Shown here in pieces: positions 1 to 11,799 of a DNA stretch of 64,000 nucleotides. The notes under the pieces were generated by a model that had not been told where the DNA came from, did no database searches, and saw only the letters and a program-made list of their open reading frames with translations. The translations under genes and the position numbers were made by a program. Numbering within the stretch: the stretch's first letter is position 1; the number at the start of each line of letters is the position of its first letter. This stretch comes from Sabethes cyaneus (lineage: Eukaryota; Arthropoda; Insecta; Diptera; Culicidae): positions 209,769,103-209,833,102 of the forward strand of contig NC_071355.1 of the NCBI RefSeq assembly GCF_943734655.1. Direction: 5' to 3'.

Positions 1-375
1 CAGCTAGCACCAACTCGTATATCAATATATGAAAACTATCGTAAATATCTCCTAACAAACTCGAAATCGTAACTAAAGCTGGATAAAGTGGGATCAAGTT
101 GATTTTTCGTCGTATATAATGATAATGACTGACATACATACGATTTTCAGCACAAAATCGTAGAGTAGTACGGAGCGACTCGCGCTTAATCGGATATTAT
201 CGTATATAAATACTTATATAGTCGTAACGCTCAAAATTATTCGTAATCACGTATATCGCCTCCAAAATAGTACGGATATGCCAATTTTGCGCATGAAATA
301 CGATTTATTTATCATGTATATCTGTACGTAATGCTGATTTTTACCTTTTTTATACATATGAAAATGCTAGCTGGG
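1..375 (-). repeat. MITE-like repeat with CAGCTAGCA ends
   Basis: The first bases (CAGCTAGCA) recur inverted near the right end (TGCTAGCTG, about 365-373), giving short terminal inverted repeats. The inside is AT-rich with many CGTATAT-like motifs and no coding sequence. A motif near 245-260 (CACGTATATCGCC) occurs reversed in the repeat at 20222-20637, so the two look like members of one family in opposite orientation. The true left end could lie before the window. Family name unknown. Confidence 0.5.
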
Positions 376-382
376 TAGTAAT

Positions 383-1915
383 GTCCTAGCACCTGATCTC
401 CTAGTAGTCAAACGAGAAATCGGACTGCTGAAGACCAATAAAGCCGCTGGGAAGGACCACCTACCGGCAGAGCTTTACAGGCATGACGGAGAAGCGCTAG
501 CAAAAGCTCTACACTGGGTTATTTCGAGGATTTGGGAGGAGGAAAAACTATCGGATGAATGGATGGAAGGTGTGGTTTGTCCCATCTACAAAAAGGGTGA
601 TCGGCTAGACTGCTGCAACTATCGTGGTATTACGCTGGTTAATGCCGCCTACAAGGTACTCTCCCAGATCCTGTTACGCCGGTTGTCATCGATAGCATAA
701 GGTTTCGTAGGGAATTATCAGGCGGGTTTCATGGGGGCTCGCGCAACTACGGACCACATTTTTACTATCCGACAGATCTTGCAGAAATGTCGGGAGTACA
801 ACGTGCCCACGCATCGCTACTTTATTGATTTCAAAGCAGCATACGATATAGTCGATCGAGACAGGCTATGGCAGATAATGCACGAACACGATTTTCCGGA
901 CAAACTGACGCGACTGATCAGAGCTACATTGGATCGGGTGATGTGTTTCGTACGCTTCTCTGGGACACTCTCGAGTCCCTTTGAGACGCGGCGAGGGTTG
1001 AGACAAGGTGACGGTTTATCCTGCATGCTGTTCAACATCGCACTTGAGGGGGTGATCCGACGAGCGGGCATCGAAACGAGAGGCACGATTTTTACCAAGG
1101 GAAGCCAACTTCTAGGCTTTGCAGATGACTTTGATATCATCGCCAGGAACTTTGCGACGGCGGAGGCAATTTACGCCAAACTGAAAGCGGGGTCTAGGAG
1201 AATTGGGCTAAAAATAAATGCGTCAAAGACCATGAAAGGAAGAGGCTCAAAGGAAACAAACGCGCGCCTGCCTCGGACGGTAACCGTTGACGGCGACGAA
1301 CTAGAAGTGGTAGAGGAGTTCGTGTATTTGGGATCGCTGGTGACCGCGGACAACAACAATAGTAAGGAGATCCAGCGGCGCATCCAAGCGGGAAATCGGG
1401 CCTACTTTTCCCTTCGCCGGACGAAGCTAATAATGTACAAAACTCTTATTAGACCGGTAGTTCTTCATGGACTTGAAGCCGTGACGCTGCTCACGGAGGA
1501 CATACGTGCCCTTTCCGTGTTTGAGCGGAAAGTGCTGCGGACGATATTTGGCGGAGTACAAACTGCAAGCGGAGAGTGGCGGAGGCGTATGAATCACGAG
1601 CTACAGGCACTGCTTGGGGAGACTCCCATCGAACATCTAGCGAAAGTTAGCAGGGTACGGTGAGCCGGACACGTCGTAAGGATGCCGGACGACAGTGCAA
1701 CGAAAATAGTCCTCTTCAACAACCCTACCGGCACCAGGAACAGGGGGGCCCAACGTGCACGATGGCTCGACCAGGTCGAAAGCGATTTGCGACTTCTGAG
1801 ATGACTAGGAAATTGGCGACGAGTGACCCAAGACCGAGTTGAATGGAGACGAGTGCTTGAAGCAGCACGAGCCACCCCGGCTCTATGCTGCTGTTGAAGA
1901 AGAAGAAGAAGAAGT
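383..1915 (+). pseudogene. RTE-clade non-LTR retrotransposon, reverse transcriptase part (copy 1)
   Basis: This is the 3' half of an RTE-type (JAM1-like) element. The frame opens at 383 with the linker before the reverse transcriptase (AGKDHLPAEL), then shows fingers and palm blocks (NYQAGFMGART, FIDFKAAYD, GLRQGDGLSCMLF, and FADDFDII for the catalytic aspartates) and the typical tail AGHVVRMPDDS. It is dead. TAA at 698-700 replaces the CAA found in the copy at 10085. TGA at about 1661-1663 replaces the Trp of WAGH, and a third TGA follows about 48 codons later. Compared with the copy at 46691, about nine codons are missing before the RRTKL motif. The element is 5'-truncated and ends in a (GAA)n run at about 1893-1915, a usual RTE 3' tail. 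It lies antisense within intron 4 of the dehydrogenase gene. Confidence 0.88.
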
Positions 1916-2522
1916 GTTAGTAATTGGTATAATGGCTTCAATACATAATATAGTCAGATATTGTGGAATGCCAAACCAGCCAGATATATGAAGGATAGGT
2001 TATGGTGACGGGACGTGACGGTTAGAGGTCAGACAGCTGAATATATCTTTTGGTAAAGAATTTTCTCGAAGATGAATCAATTACAACCAATTACGGGCTT
2101 AAATAACTTGAAATGGCAACAAGCGTCACAGAAGAGTGCCAAAGGACAAAACGTGACTGAATGAGGCTTAATTGGCTAGCGGTTCACAGTAATTTCAATT
2201 TGAAAACGTAAAAGGCTCAATAATGCAGCAGCTGCTTCACTAAAATCCCACTCGAAGCAGACCTCCTACTCAGAACGCGCTAGCTTTTCAGTGGGGGCAG
2301 TTGTTGCATTCCCAAAGCGCAACTGCAGATCTGCATTCTAGAGATCACAATCACTTTTAAACCGTTAAACGAGTTTGCCGGCCAAGGCGTGAGACGGATC
2401 AATTTTCGTACGGCATTTAATTCAACACCGACACCCAGCTAAGTATACAATATTCTGGTAGGTACCTTGTACTAGAGAGGTGTTACTTGACCCCGAACAG
2501 GTTCGGAAAGGTTGCTACTTAC
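1916..2522. other. Intron 4 sequence of the dehydrogenase gene
   Basis: No coding sequence, RNA gene or clear repeat is seen. I looked on the minus strand for the C-terminal exon of the dehydrogenase and found no plausible match, so intron 4 very probably continues past the left edge of the window. Confidence 0.5.
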
Positions 2523-2618
2523 CTTGGTGGTCACAAACAGCGGACTGACCAGTTGACACGTTATGCCGAACGGTTCCAGCTCGTGCTGCATCGCTAGGGT
2601 GAAGTTATGCATGTAAGC
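2523..2618 (-). CDS. Very-long-chain 3-oxoacyl-CoA reductase / 17-beta-HSD12-like, exon 4 (partial gene)
   Basis: A 96-base phase 0/0 exon encodes 32 residues (AYMHNFTLAMQHE, then ...SPLFVTTK). It follows directly on the catalytic YAASK of exon 3, giving YAASKAYMHNFT, as expected for the helix after the active-site lysine in this family. The acceptor AG is at 2620-2619, behind a long pyrimidine tract on the minus strand. The donor GTAAGT starts at 2522. The conserved PG-to-SP substitution region (QLVSPLF) is present. Residues are about 210-241 of a protein usually near 310-320 long, so some 70-80 C-terminal residues, including any ER-retention signal, are outside the window. The exon is too short for a simple ORF scan but is well supported by splice sites and homology. 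Confidence 0.85.
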
Positions 2619-3058
2619 CTTTATGTGGAACGGTAGGAGTGCCGGTACGTGAAAGAAAAAGAAGAAGAGATAAACGCACAGAGTGCGCTTGTTAGTTGCA
2701 GTTTAAAGGTATTTTAACATTGAAAATTTGCGGTAAGAAAACTGGTTTTTTGCCTATCCGTTAACATTATTATGCGTCGAAGTGGTACTACAGGTTTACC
2801 GGCAAACGAAGATGATGCTTATATTACAATCTTGAATGGTATACCATTCAGAATCCAGTTAACTGTTTTTACAATCTTTTTTTTATGAATGACCATGGAG
2901 TGTCCGATGAGGATCTTTGCTCAATATATAAGAGAAGTAATCGCCGTAGTTATGAATCGTTTATGCGATTTCTTGTGATTTATTTTGACTAATAAAAGCT
3001 TGAATATTGATGCGGTTGGTTGGAAACATTCTATTTGCGCAACACCGTGGTAACTAAC

Positions 3059-3279
3059 CTTGGAAGCTGCATAGACCGTCATGTATGGCAGCGGTTGCAG
3101 CTCACTACCGGAGGAGATATTCACGATTGCACCCTGACGGCGTTGCTTCATCTCCGGCAGCACTATCCTCGTCATTATCGTTGCGGTGGCGATGTTGATG
3201 TTGATGATGTCCCACAGTTTGTCCTCGGGTGCATTCTCCAGATCATCCGGAAAGTCCACATTCGTACCGACGTTGTTAA
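3059..3279 (-). CDS. Very-long-chain 3-oxoacyl-CoA reductase / 17-beta-HSD12-like, exon 3 (partial gene)
   Basis: This 221-base exon encodes most of the Rossmann-fold core and the active site. Its first two bases complete the Val codon split across intron 2, giving VNNVG, the NNxG motif that stabilises the central sheet. Further on come ININIATATIM (catalytic Asn helix), GAIVNISSGS (catalytic Ser strand) and VYAASK (the YxxxK pair). All four members of the SDR Asn-Ser-Tyr-Lys tetrad are therefore present and the enzyme should be active. The acceptor is AG at 3281-3280 behind a T-rich tract. The donor GTTAGT begins at 3058. Intron 3 on the far side is only 440 bases. The family reduces 3-ketoacyl-CoA with NADPH in the ER during fatty-acid elongation and can act on steroids. 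Confidence 0.93.
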
Positions 3280-4019
3280 CTGCCATGTTTAGCCGGAACA
3301 ATACAACAATGAAAAAAATGAAGTAAGAAAATGAAAACAAACTGCAAACAATCAGCCTTACGAAATTGCTATTAAGGTTGAGAGCTGCTCGGCTGAGCAG
3401 CTCCGTGATGATGGCTTTCATTTGATGAGTGTATTGTGTAGTTTAAATGAATAGTAAAACAGTTCATCTTCAATAATTACTATGTTCAACTTTAAATAAA
3501 GAGCAATTTCGCCTTTGTCTGTTGCTTCCCCATTTCTTCTCGTCGTAGGTAATACGATGCGGACAATTAATTTATATTTTTAGTCATTATATAACAATAT
3601 TACATCGTATACAACAATTATTTGGTTCCGAACGTATTTCAAACACGGATATTGTATTCTGATTGTAGATACCTATCCGTATGAAAGCAATACAATTACA
3701 TACAAAAGATGCAATTTGATAATCTCAAATACCTAGAAAAATCTAAAAAATCTAATGAGAACGGTAATTAATAAAGTTTCGTTCGTTATGGTATACAAAC
3801 CCCTTTCAGTCTGCAAAACAAGAAATTCGAAAGGAGAGATTTTCTCAAACAGTCAACTGATTTTCATGGAATTGAAAATAAATTTGACTCTTTCGGGGGG
3901 CCTGTGTCCAGAGTGGTCGTGGATTCGAATTTTAGTGGAATCAGGTCATTCGATGTTAAGTGATTTTAGCATGGGTTTATTCTATACTACTGCATTCTGC
4001 ATTTACTAACAATGAAGCC

Positions 4020-4470
4020 TCTCATTCCCATCATTCCGCTCCTCCGGTACCTTTCTTGTATTCCAAAGTCCAACCACTAGCCAGCGACGACAAGTGTCCA
4101 TCTTTTCTAGTCCCATTTTAATGAGCTTAGCAGCGATTCTATCTTTCCCAGTCAATTTATTGTTCTTTAGGCCCTTAACTTCGGCTATCGTTGGGGCCCT
4201 TGGTGTAAGAGGTGACGTTTGTCGCATCGTCGAAATTTCTTTTACCGCTGCTATGATTCCCCGTCTGGGCGCCATTCGGGTGTTCGTCGAAGCGCTACTT
4301 GCACCATGCGGCCACCTCATGAGCGTTTGTTAAAATACTGCCATTCTTATTCCAAAACAATTCGGCTCGCCGCACAATGCCTTTCTGCGCTAAGTTTCTA
4401 ATAGAACTTTTCCGTTTCCTGAGAACGATATAGCTGCTCCTGCTCTTCCAGGCAGCGCATGTTTGTCCTG
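4020..4470 (-). pseudogene. RTE-type retrotransposon remnant (pre-RT linker)
   Basis: The minus-strand translation contains PTIAEVKGLKNNKLTGKDR followed by IAAKLIKMG, which matches the segment just before the reverse transcriptase fingers in RTE-type elements (consensus-like LKNNKAAGKDGIAAELIKMG). Upstream, broken frames read EQEQLYRSQETEKFY, another known stretch of the same linker. Several frameshifts and stops are visible. Together with the endonuclease remnant at 7022-7650 on the same strand it looks like one RTE copy split by the element at 4806-7022. Confidence 0.7.
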
Positions 4471-5551
4471 AAGATTTGGTTATGTTGCATTCACTTCTGT
4501 CCGTGCCTTTTCCGTCCTGACAAGTGGTACTGTTATCTTTGCCGCCAGCGCAGGGTTCTCCACATCCAACATCCTCCTACTATCCATCCATCCTCACCAC
4601 TATACTACTAATGACTGTTTTGATGGTACTCCAACCATGGTCCTCGAGATGTACTTCAACCAGATCGTTTCAACAGCGCAGATTTGAGTGAGTGCGCGTA
4701 GTTTACGGACATCGCTGCTTTAGCCACATGAGATTTAACCGATGCTGGTGACGGTACCGTATATCGTTCACAACGGAGAGTTTTGGGTGTATTTTAATCA
4801 TCACTAGGGGACCGTGCAATAATTACGTAAGGCCTTTTTCCTCATTTTTGAACCCCCCCTCCCCCCTATATAAGATTTTGTAAGATTTTGGCCAATCCCC
4901 CCTCCCCCCCGTACAAATTCTTAGTAAGATTTTTTGAAACATCAAAATTCAAGTTTTATTTAAAAAGATAGACATTGAAAGAATATTGAAACAGTCAACA
5001 AAGTTCAAACAAGTTCATAAAAACCAAAGTTCAAACAAATTCATAAAAAATCAAATAATATCAATTATCTATTGTAAATCCCTTAATCCCCTCACGAACA
5101 GAACGTATTTCAGCATTGAGGTTGTCAATAAATGTTGGTGTATGCTCAGAAACTCACTAGCGTGCACTTAATTCGCATTGATCCAATCTAAATCGTCTGA
5201 GGCGACTTCTTTGCCTCTTCTAGATGACACGCGACATGGTCTCATGTTGGAATTGGCACTGCGTTGCGTCTAATGTACAGATCTGTAATGACCGCGGTTT
5301 CCTTTGAAGCAAAATACTGACCCCACTCTGGCCACATACGGCAGGCAAGATATTTGGGAACAGAAGAACAAGATATCCCAAGAAACATTTTTGTTGTATA
5401 GTAGGTTATCAAGTACTTGTTCCATTGGTACAGCTATACATTAATTGTGTAAGCTACTTTTAAACAAAAATATTTCTCGTGATATCATAAGGGATTACGG
5501 CTGCCTTGCGGGATTGAGATAGGAAATTGCAACGAAATATGTTGGAATGTT

Positions 5552-6553
5552 TCCGGGCAATCTGTAGAAACGAATTTGGTGAATTTCACTTCGTTCTGCA
5601 TAAATAGTATGAGCGCCAAAGCGCAAGTGGATACAGTTTATACTGATTTGAAGGCCGCTTTTGATACCGTTAATCATACTATTCTTTTAAGCAAGTTGGA
5701 GAAACTTGGGTGTACCACAAGATTGTGCAGATGGTTGGAAACTTATCTTACGGATAGGCAACTCTTCGTACAGCTTGGCAACTGCCGGTCTACCGCGTTT
5801 ACAAATGGTTCTGGTGTGCCACAGGGTAGCAATTTGGGACCATTGCTATTCTGTATCTACATAAATGATGCAGCGTTACTACTCAATGAAGATGGGAGGT
5901 TTTTCTTCGCTGATGATCTGAAAATCTATCTTGAAGTCAGAAGAATCGATTACGAAATTTCCGGATCAAAATTGAATAGGGTAGAACAGGTGAAGGACCT
6001 TGGAGTATTACTTGACGAGAAACTCACCATGAAGTCCCACATTTGTGCCATCAAGTCCAATCGTAGTCTTGGGTTCATATTTAAGATTGCTGGTGAATTC
6101 AATGACCCGATCTGCTTCAAAGCTCTCTATTGCTCTATTGTACGGTCAACGCTGGAATTTGCGAGCATCGTTTGGAACCCGCACGAGTATATCTGGTCCG
6201 CCAGACTGGAAAACGTACAGCGAAAATTTGTTTGACATGCACTTCGTCACCTTCCGTGGAGGGATCAGCAAAACTTAACACCGTACGAAGACCGCTGTCG
6301 TCTGTTGGGTTTAAGCACGCTAAGTCGACGTAGAGAGGTTTCGCAATCGTTGTTTGGCTGCAAGCTTTTAACTGGCGAATATGATGCACCGGACATCCTT
6401 TCGCAAATCGGACTCTACGCACCTTCAAGAGTCTTACGACCCAGAATGATTCTACAGGAAGAATCCTATTCAACGCAATATGCTGCCAACTCTCCCATCG
6501 CTTCCATGATAAGACAATTCAACTGCTTTGCAATTCAACCTTTTTATTTTTGA
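5552..6553 (+). pseudogene. CR1/Jockey-like non-LTR reverse transcriptase (internally deleted)
   Basis: The frame shows QVDTVYTDLKAAFDTVNH, then GSGVPQGSNLGPLLF, then FFADDLKIY (catalytic Asp pair kept). It next jumps to NRVEQVKDLGVLLDEKL. In relatives of this family several dozen residues lie between the last two motifs, so a large in-frame deletion after FADD is likely (inference). The thumb region runs to a TGA at 6233-6235; one frame later translation continues with ALRHLPWRDQQNLTPYEDR and on to a stop at 6551-6553. The copy is 5'-truncated. The sequence around 6660-6690 is a short tandem ATAAATT-like tail, as CR1-type elements often have. It sits inside the inverted-repeat element at 4806-7022. 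Confidence 0.82.
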
Positions 6554-6659
6554 CGAACCATCACGCATTTACCGCTAACGAATTCGTGCACTTGACAAAG
6601 AAATACTAATAATTAAGTAACTTTTAAGTATTCATTTAGACCCAAATTGTCCTATGAAT

Positions 6660-6690
6660 TATACGAATAAATTATAAATTATAAATAATA
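6660..6690 (+). repeat. Short tandem 3' tail of the CR1-like copy
   Basis: About three imperfect copies of ATAAATT follow the degenerate 3' UTR of the retrotransposon. CR1-type elements end in short tandem repeats rather than poly(A), so this marks the likely 3' end. Confidence 0.5.
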
Positions 6691-7021
6691 GCATAAACCG
6701 ATGACATCAGAGACTCTGGAACAACTAGGCCAACTGCTGTTTCCTTGAGTGGACAAGGCTAAAATACTCAGCAGGTTGCTATGCATTTCCTTGCAGCATG
6801 AAAGATTTCGACACTTCACAACTTACCTCATCAATTTAAAAATTTTTGTAACAAATAACATAAGTTGCTATTAAAAATGTGACTTTTCCATAATTTTTTC
6901 GTGTGTGAAAATCTTACGTAAGAAATGATTAGGCCCCCCTCCCCCCCAAATAAGATTTTGTAAGATTTCGCGGAACCCCCCCTCCCCCCATAATGCCTTA
7001 CGTAATTAGTGCACGGCCCCT

Positions 7022-7650
7022 AGGTAGTGGTCCAAGTCACTTGGATAGGATCTGACATCAATGATGTCTGAGAACTACCGACAGTCGATCTAAACGTGGT
7101 CAATCTGTGATTCTGTCTGATTTGGTGACCTCTTGCGATGTACTTGAGTAGGAATCTGTGCTGGAAGAAGGTACTACGTATGACCATGTTCTTGAAGGCG
7201 GCAAAGTCGATAAGTCTTAGGCTTATTTCGTTGGTCGACTGGTGTGTGCTGCACCCTCCGATCACCGGTTAATGTTCCTCCTCCTGGCCGACCTGTGCAC
7301 TAAAATTCCCGATGACGATGTTAATGTCATGTGCGTGTAGAACTCATCCTTGTCGACATCGGTAAACAGTTCTGAGGCAAACACAGTGCACGTTGATGAT
7401 ATTTAGTTCTCAACTTGCACATTCGAGGATTGATTGGCCATCACTCATCTTGGCCGTTGTCGCATCTCGCCTATCACTATGAAAGCTGTACCCAGATCGT
7501 GTGTGATCGATCTGGAAGATGGTATGTTCATCTTTGTACGTACGTACCGTTGAGCCCTTCTAAAACACCTACTGCAGCGCTACGAAGTAAAATTTGCGGC
7601 TCTTAAATACGTCGGAGAGTGTAACCTATTATGTGGTATTCCTCAATGAG
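7022..7650 (-). pseudogene. RTE-type endonuclease domain remnant
   Basis: Read on the minus strand, broken frames give DIDIVIGNFSAQVGQEEEH, then a block with LRLIDFAAFKNMVIRSTFFQH and later IRQNHRLTT. These correspond to the apurinic-type endonuclease of RTE elements: the IGDFNA block with its catalytic Asp (here IGNFSA, so Asp to Asn), the conserved FAASKNMVIRSTFF stretch, and the segment before the final SDH motif. Upstream pieces such as GTAFIVIGEMRQR also fit. Many frameshifts; no function expected. Confidence 0.7.
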
Positions 7651-7706
7651 TTCGCGAACTCCCATTTAGGAAAGATTGCTCTAGGATTCTCTCTCACATA
7701 CACACA

Positions 7707-8140
<434 letters not shown>

Positions 8141-8210
8141 GAATCATTCGTTAATGCATCCGGTGTACCACAAGGTAGTAACCTGGATTTATTACTATTC
8201 ATTCTGAAGA
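8141..8210 (+). pseudogene. CR1-like reverse transcriptase fragment
   Basis: Immediately after the (CA)n array one frame reads SFVNASGVPQGSNLDLLLF, the palm block preceding the catalytic YADD. It closely resembles the corresponding part of the copy at 5552. Everything 5' of it has been lost or replaced by the microsatellite. The homology fades within about 20 codons. Confidence 0.72.
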
Positions 8211-8336
8211 TGTTCTGTGACGCCAGTTCATCTGATGATTCATTTAATTGTACGGACTTCTGGATAGCTTCGTAGAATTGAGCAGATGAAATTTACTTAC
8301 GATTAGGATATAGATTTGCTATGGATTACGTAGGCA

Positions 8337-9045
8337 GCTGAAGTCCCATGGCCGGCAAATCCGTTCAAAACTCATACTATATAAAACGCTAATTCTTCCG
8401 GTGGTACTTTACGGCTACGAAGCAAAAGAGAGCGACCGACGAGCTCTTGGAGTTTTCGAGCGTAAGATCCTGCGATCAATTTTTGGCGATATATTAGATG
8501 CAGGAGTGTGACGCATGCGCTTGTACCGTGAGATATACCAAGTATACGAAGATTCGAATATCGTGAAGCTGCTAAAACACGGCAGGCTGCTATGGGCTGG
8601 CCACGTAGCAAGGCTGCCGGTTGAGAGACCAGCTAAAACAATATTTAGCAGAGAACCCGACATAGGCCGACGACTTCGAGGCAGACTATGTACTCAGTGG
8701 ATGAGTGCTATTTGTGATGTCCTGCGGTTCATACCCTAACACCAACTGACTCACTATTCTCTTTTACGCGGGAAGCTGTCAACCGACGCTCGCTTTGTGT
8801 CAGTTACACGTTACCGGCAATTACCCAAATAATGGGTCATTAACACACATTACGCATTCAAGGCAAATCCTATAATATGCTATAAATACCAGGATGCCAC
8901 ACTATTGACGTGTATGCTAGAGCAGCGGGTGTTAGGGGCGACTGGACAGCGGTAGCTCAAGCCCGAGAAACGTACAGACGTCTTCTGAATTCGGCACGGA
9001 TTCGATAAGCGGATTGTCGCCATAAAAGTAAAGTAAGTATTGCGC
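8337..9045 (+). pseudogene. RTE-type retrotransposon C-terminal remnant
   Basis: Translation gives YKTLILPVVLYGYEA, RALGVFERKILRSIFGD and, after a TGA, NIVKLLKHGRLLWAGHVARL. This is the C-terminal region after the reverse transcriptase in RTE elements. It is clearly from a different subfamily than the copies at 383 and 10085. A further stretch (about 8905-9005) reads AQARETYRRLLNSARIR, which looks like the element's extreme C-terminus, separated from the first part by about 165 bases of unrelated or decayed sequence. Confidence 0.72.
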
Positions 9046-9120
9046 ACAAGTTGGGACAACCCTTGAAAATGCCCCATTGAAGTGATTTTCTTATTAGCAT
9101 CTTGGTCTCTACGTAGATAG

Positions 9121-9481
9121 AGTACGTGTGCATCTTGCTCTCAGGAGGCTGCCATGGAATGATCCCTCAAATTTACCACCGTATACCAATCGATCCAGCA
9201 AGTAACCCTCGTAGCAAAATTACTTAACGGGGAACTTGGTGCCCCATGACTGCTATCGTCATTGTGTTTTCGAGCATAGCGTCGTTACTACAGCTTGCTC
9301 TTCATCGCACCTAGTTAAAGTCTTAAAGAGTCGATAACATCTATGGTCCGAACCTTGAGCGTAGTGCTCTTCGGTACGATGAACCAGTAAGCATTTTTAT
9401 CACTAGACTAAAGCGATGTTTTGTTTCTGTAATTAAGTTTATTAAAGTCAGAAGGCTGATGGAAAGGGATAAATAAATAAA
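9121..9481 (+). pseudogene. CR1-like retrotransposon 3' end
   Basis: One frame starts HLALRRLPWNDPSNLPPYTNR, the same block as ALRHLPWRDQQNLTPYEDR in the copy at 5552, followed by a decayed C-terminus. A run of TAAA units at about 9466-9481 is a plausible 3' tail. It may be the 3' part of the same copy that left the fragment at 8141, with RTE sequence in between. Confidence 0.6.
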
Positions 9482-10084
9482 TAAAAAATAATAGATTCTT
9501 CGTTGACGCTCCGTATCCCTGATACACGATAGAATTCTTTCAACCTACTTCAAGCTACTTATCTATTTACCACCAGAACGTTAGTGGACTCCTAACCAAA
9601 ATCGACAATTTTCTTATTGTTGTGGACTTCGATATAATCATATTAAGGGAAACTTGACTTGAAGAGAAGATTCACTAGTTAAAGTTGTTCGGAGGAAGTG
9701 CCATTTCCATATCTAGATGCGATCGTAATCGGCAGAACAGCAGAAAATGCCGTATCAAACAAGCAATTCAGCTTATCAATAATATTTTAATTTCTGAAAT
9801 CAAAAGGTTTGAAAGATTCTGGAGAAACCACGGGTCAAAGTCATCGGGGATTTACAGTAGCAACTCTTCGTTTGAAGTCGTTCGAAACGTCCAGGAAGTT
9901 TTGCTCTGTGGTCTTTGAAACACCTCGCTGCCAAACCACCAAGCAACGCTTTAACTGTCTGTAACTGGTCTCGGGTTTCAAGCCTACAACTGTCTGTCTA
10001 TGTAAACAATATATTCTACGAATACAATGAAATCTTTACAGGGATCCGCTTGACGCTCCAAGCTTAAGGAAAATGGCTTATCTT

Positions 10085-11390
10085 TGGATTTGTTTCTGGG
10101 TGAATGTTAAGCACAGAGATCGTGAAGAATTAGAGCAACTATTCCGAGCTAATGACACGCGCAAGTTTTATGAGAAGGTGAACCAAACTCAGAAGGGCTA
10201 CACACCGAAACCTGACATGTGTAGGGACGAGGGAGGGAATCTAATTACAAACGAATGCGAGGTGGTCGACAGGTGGAAGCAGTTCTTCGATGAACACCTC
10301 AATGGCGAAGTCGCAGAAGGAGGTGGAACGGAAATTAACTTAGGAGCGCCGATGGAAGATAGTAAAGTCCTAGCACCTGATCTCCAAGAAGTCAAACGAG
10401 AAATCGGGCTGCTGAAGACCAATAAAGTCGCTGGGAAGGACCGCCTACTGGCAGAGCTTTATAAACATGGCGGAGAAACGCTATCAAAGGCTCTACACTG
10501 GGTTATTTCGAGGATTTGGGAGGAGGAAAAGCTACCGGAGGAATGGATGGAAGGAGTGGTTTGTCCCATCTACAAAAAGGATGATCGGCTAGACTGCTGC
10601 AGCTACAAGGTACTCCCCCAGATCCTGTTACGCCGGCTGTCACTGATAGCACAAGGTTTCGTAGGGAATTATCAGGCGGGTTTCATGGGGGCTCGCACAA
10701 CTACGGACCAAATTTTTACTATCGGACACATCTTGCAGAAATGTCGGGAGTACTTCGTGCCCACGCATCACATCTTTATTGATTTCAAAGCAGCATACGA
10801 TACAGTCGATCGAGACAAGCTATGGCAGATAATGCACGAATACGGTTTTCCAGACAAACTGACGCGACTGATCAGAGCTACAATGGATCGAGTGATGTGT
10901 TTCGTACGCATCTCTGGGACACTCTCGAGTCCCTTCGAGACGCGGCGAGGGTTGAGACAAGGTGTCGGTTTATTCTGCATGCTGTTCAACATCGCTCTGG
11001 AGGGGGTGATCCGTCGAGCGGGCATCGAAACGAGAGGCACGATTTTTACCAAGAGTAGCCAACTTTCAGGCTTTGCAGATGACTTCGATATTATTGCCAG
11101 GAACTTTGCGACGGCGGAGGCAATCTACGCCAGACTGAGAGCGGAGTCTAGGAGAAGTGGGCTAAAAATTAATGCGTCGAAATTTGGTCTTCGACATGGA
11201 AGGAAAAGGCTCAAAGGAATCAAACGCGCGCCTCCCACGGACGGTAACCGTTGACGGCGACGAACTAGAAGTGATAGAGGAGTTCGTGTATTTGGGATCG
11301 CTGGTGACCGCGGACAACAACACTAGTAAGGAGATCCAGCGGCGCATCCAAGCGGGAAATCGGGCCTACTTTGCCCTTCACCGATTTTTT
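10085..11390 (+). pseudogene. RTE-clade non-LTR retrotransposon (copy 2)
   Basis: This is the longest RTE frame of the window. It starts in the linker (EELEQLFRANDTRKFYEKVN), continues through VDRWKQFFDEHLNG and AGKDRLLAEL, then the reverse transcriptase with FIDFKAAYD, GLRQGVGLFCMLF and FADDFDII. Relative to the copy at 383 it lacks exactly 30 bases (ten residues, RGITLVNAAY) near 10604. A frameshift near 11188 moves the rest (GSKESNARLPRTVTVDGDEL, FVYLGSLVTADNN) into another frame. It is cut off abruptly at about 11383, without the WAGHV tail. Both ends are missing. It lies antisense in intron 2 of the dehydrogenase. At nucleotide level it is very close to copy 1, so both derive from one recent family. 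Confidence 0.88.
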
Positions 11391-11670
11391 ATTTTGTGAA
11401 ACTGATGAAATTGTCGAAAGTGGTTGCTTTCGTTTCACTCTGTCAACATAGAATGAGTGAAGACGTGCAAATTCGGATCTGAAAACCGGGGTGCATACGG
11501 TCCTGCAAGCCGTTTTCGATCGCGTTTATCACGGTATCCTGCTTGCAAAGAGGAACCGGAAGTTTGCTTACCGTTTTGTAATTGACTCAATTTCAATTGC
11601 GATTGACTCAATTTCAACATATTGTAGATTGAGCGTGAGGATTGTATCCAGGTATTGACACCCATAGTAA

Positions 11671-11799
11671 AACGTCTCTAGCGTACCGCAAGGAAGCAGC
11701 CTAGGACCATTGATTTTATCGTTGCTAATAAATGAACTGTTAACTCTCCTTCCATATAACATTAGGTCATTTTATGCCGATAACGTGAGAATTTTCTAA
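11671..11799 (+). pseudogene. Non-LTR reverse transcriptase fragment (CR1/Jockey-like)
   Basis: A 42-codon frame reads VSSVPQGSSLGPLILSLLIN and then SFYADNVRIF before a TAA. This is the SGVPQGS...YADD palm region; the second catalytic Asp is changed to Asn (YADN). No flanking domains are recognisable. Confidence 0.72.

Larger units (their letters stand above)
4806..7022. mobile_element. DNA transposon with about 29-bp terminal inverted repeats
   Basis: The left end reads CTAGGGGACCGTGCAATAAT and the right end, reversed, CTAGGGGCCGTGCACTAAT. Both continue into TTACGTAAGGC, so the inverted repeats are about 29 bp with few mismatches. Inside each end lies a C-rich block followed by copies of TAAGATTTTGTAAGATTT, also inverted between the ends (about 4850-4935 and 6905-6985). 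No transposase is seen; the middle carries a CR1-like retrotransposon (5552-6700). Target duplication is ambiguous because CTAG is palindromic. Superfamily not assigned. Confidence 0.78.

Noticed and set aside
1594..1941. 115-codon minus-strand Leu-rich ORF
   Set aside because: Antisense of the RTE C-terminus and its GAA tail.
3020..3292. 90-codon plus-strand ORF
   Set aside because: Antisense shadow of dehydrogenase exon 3.
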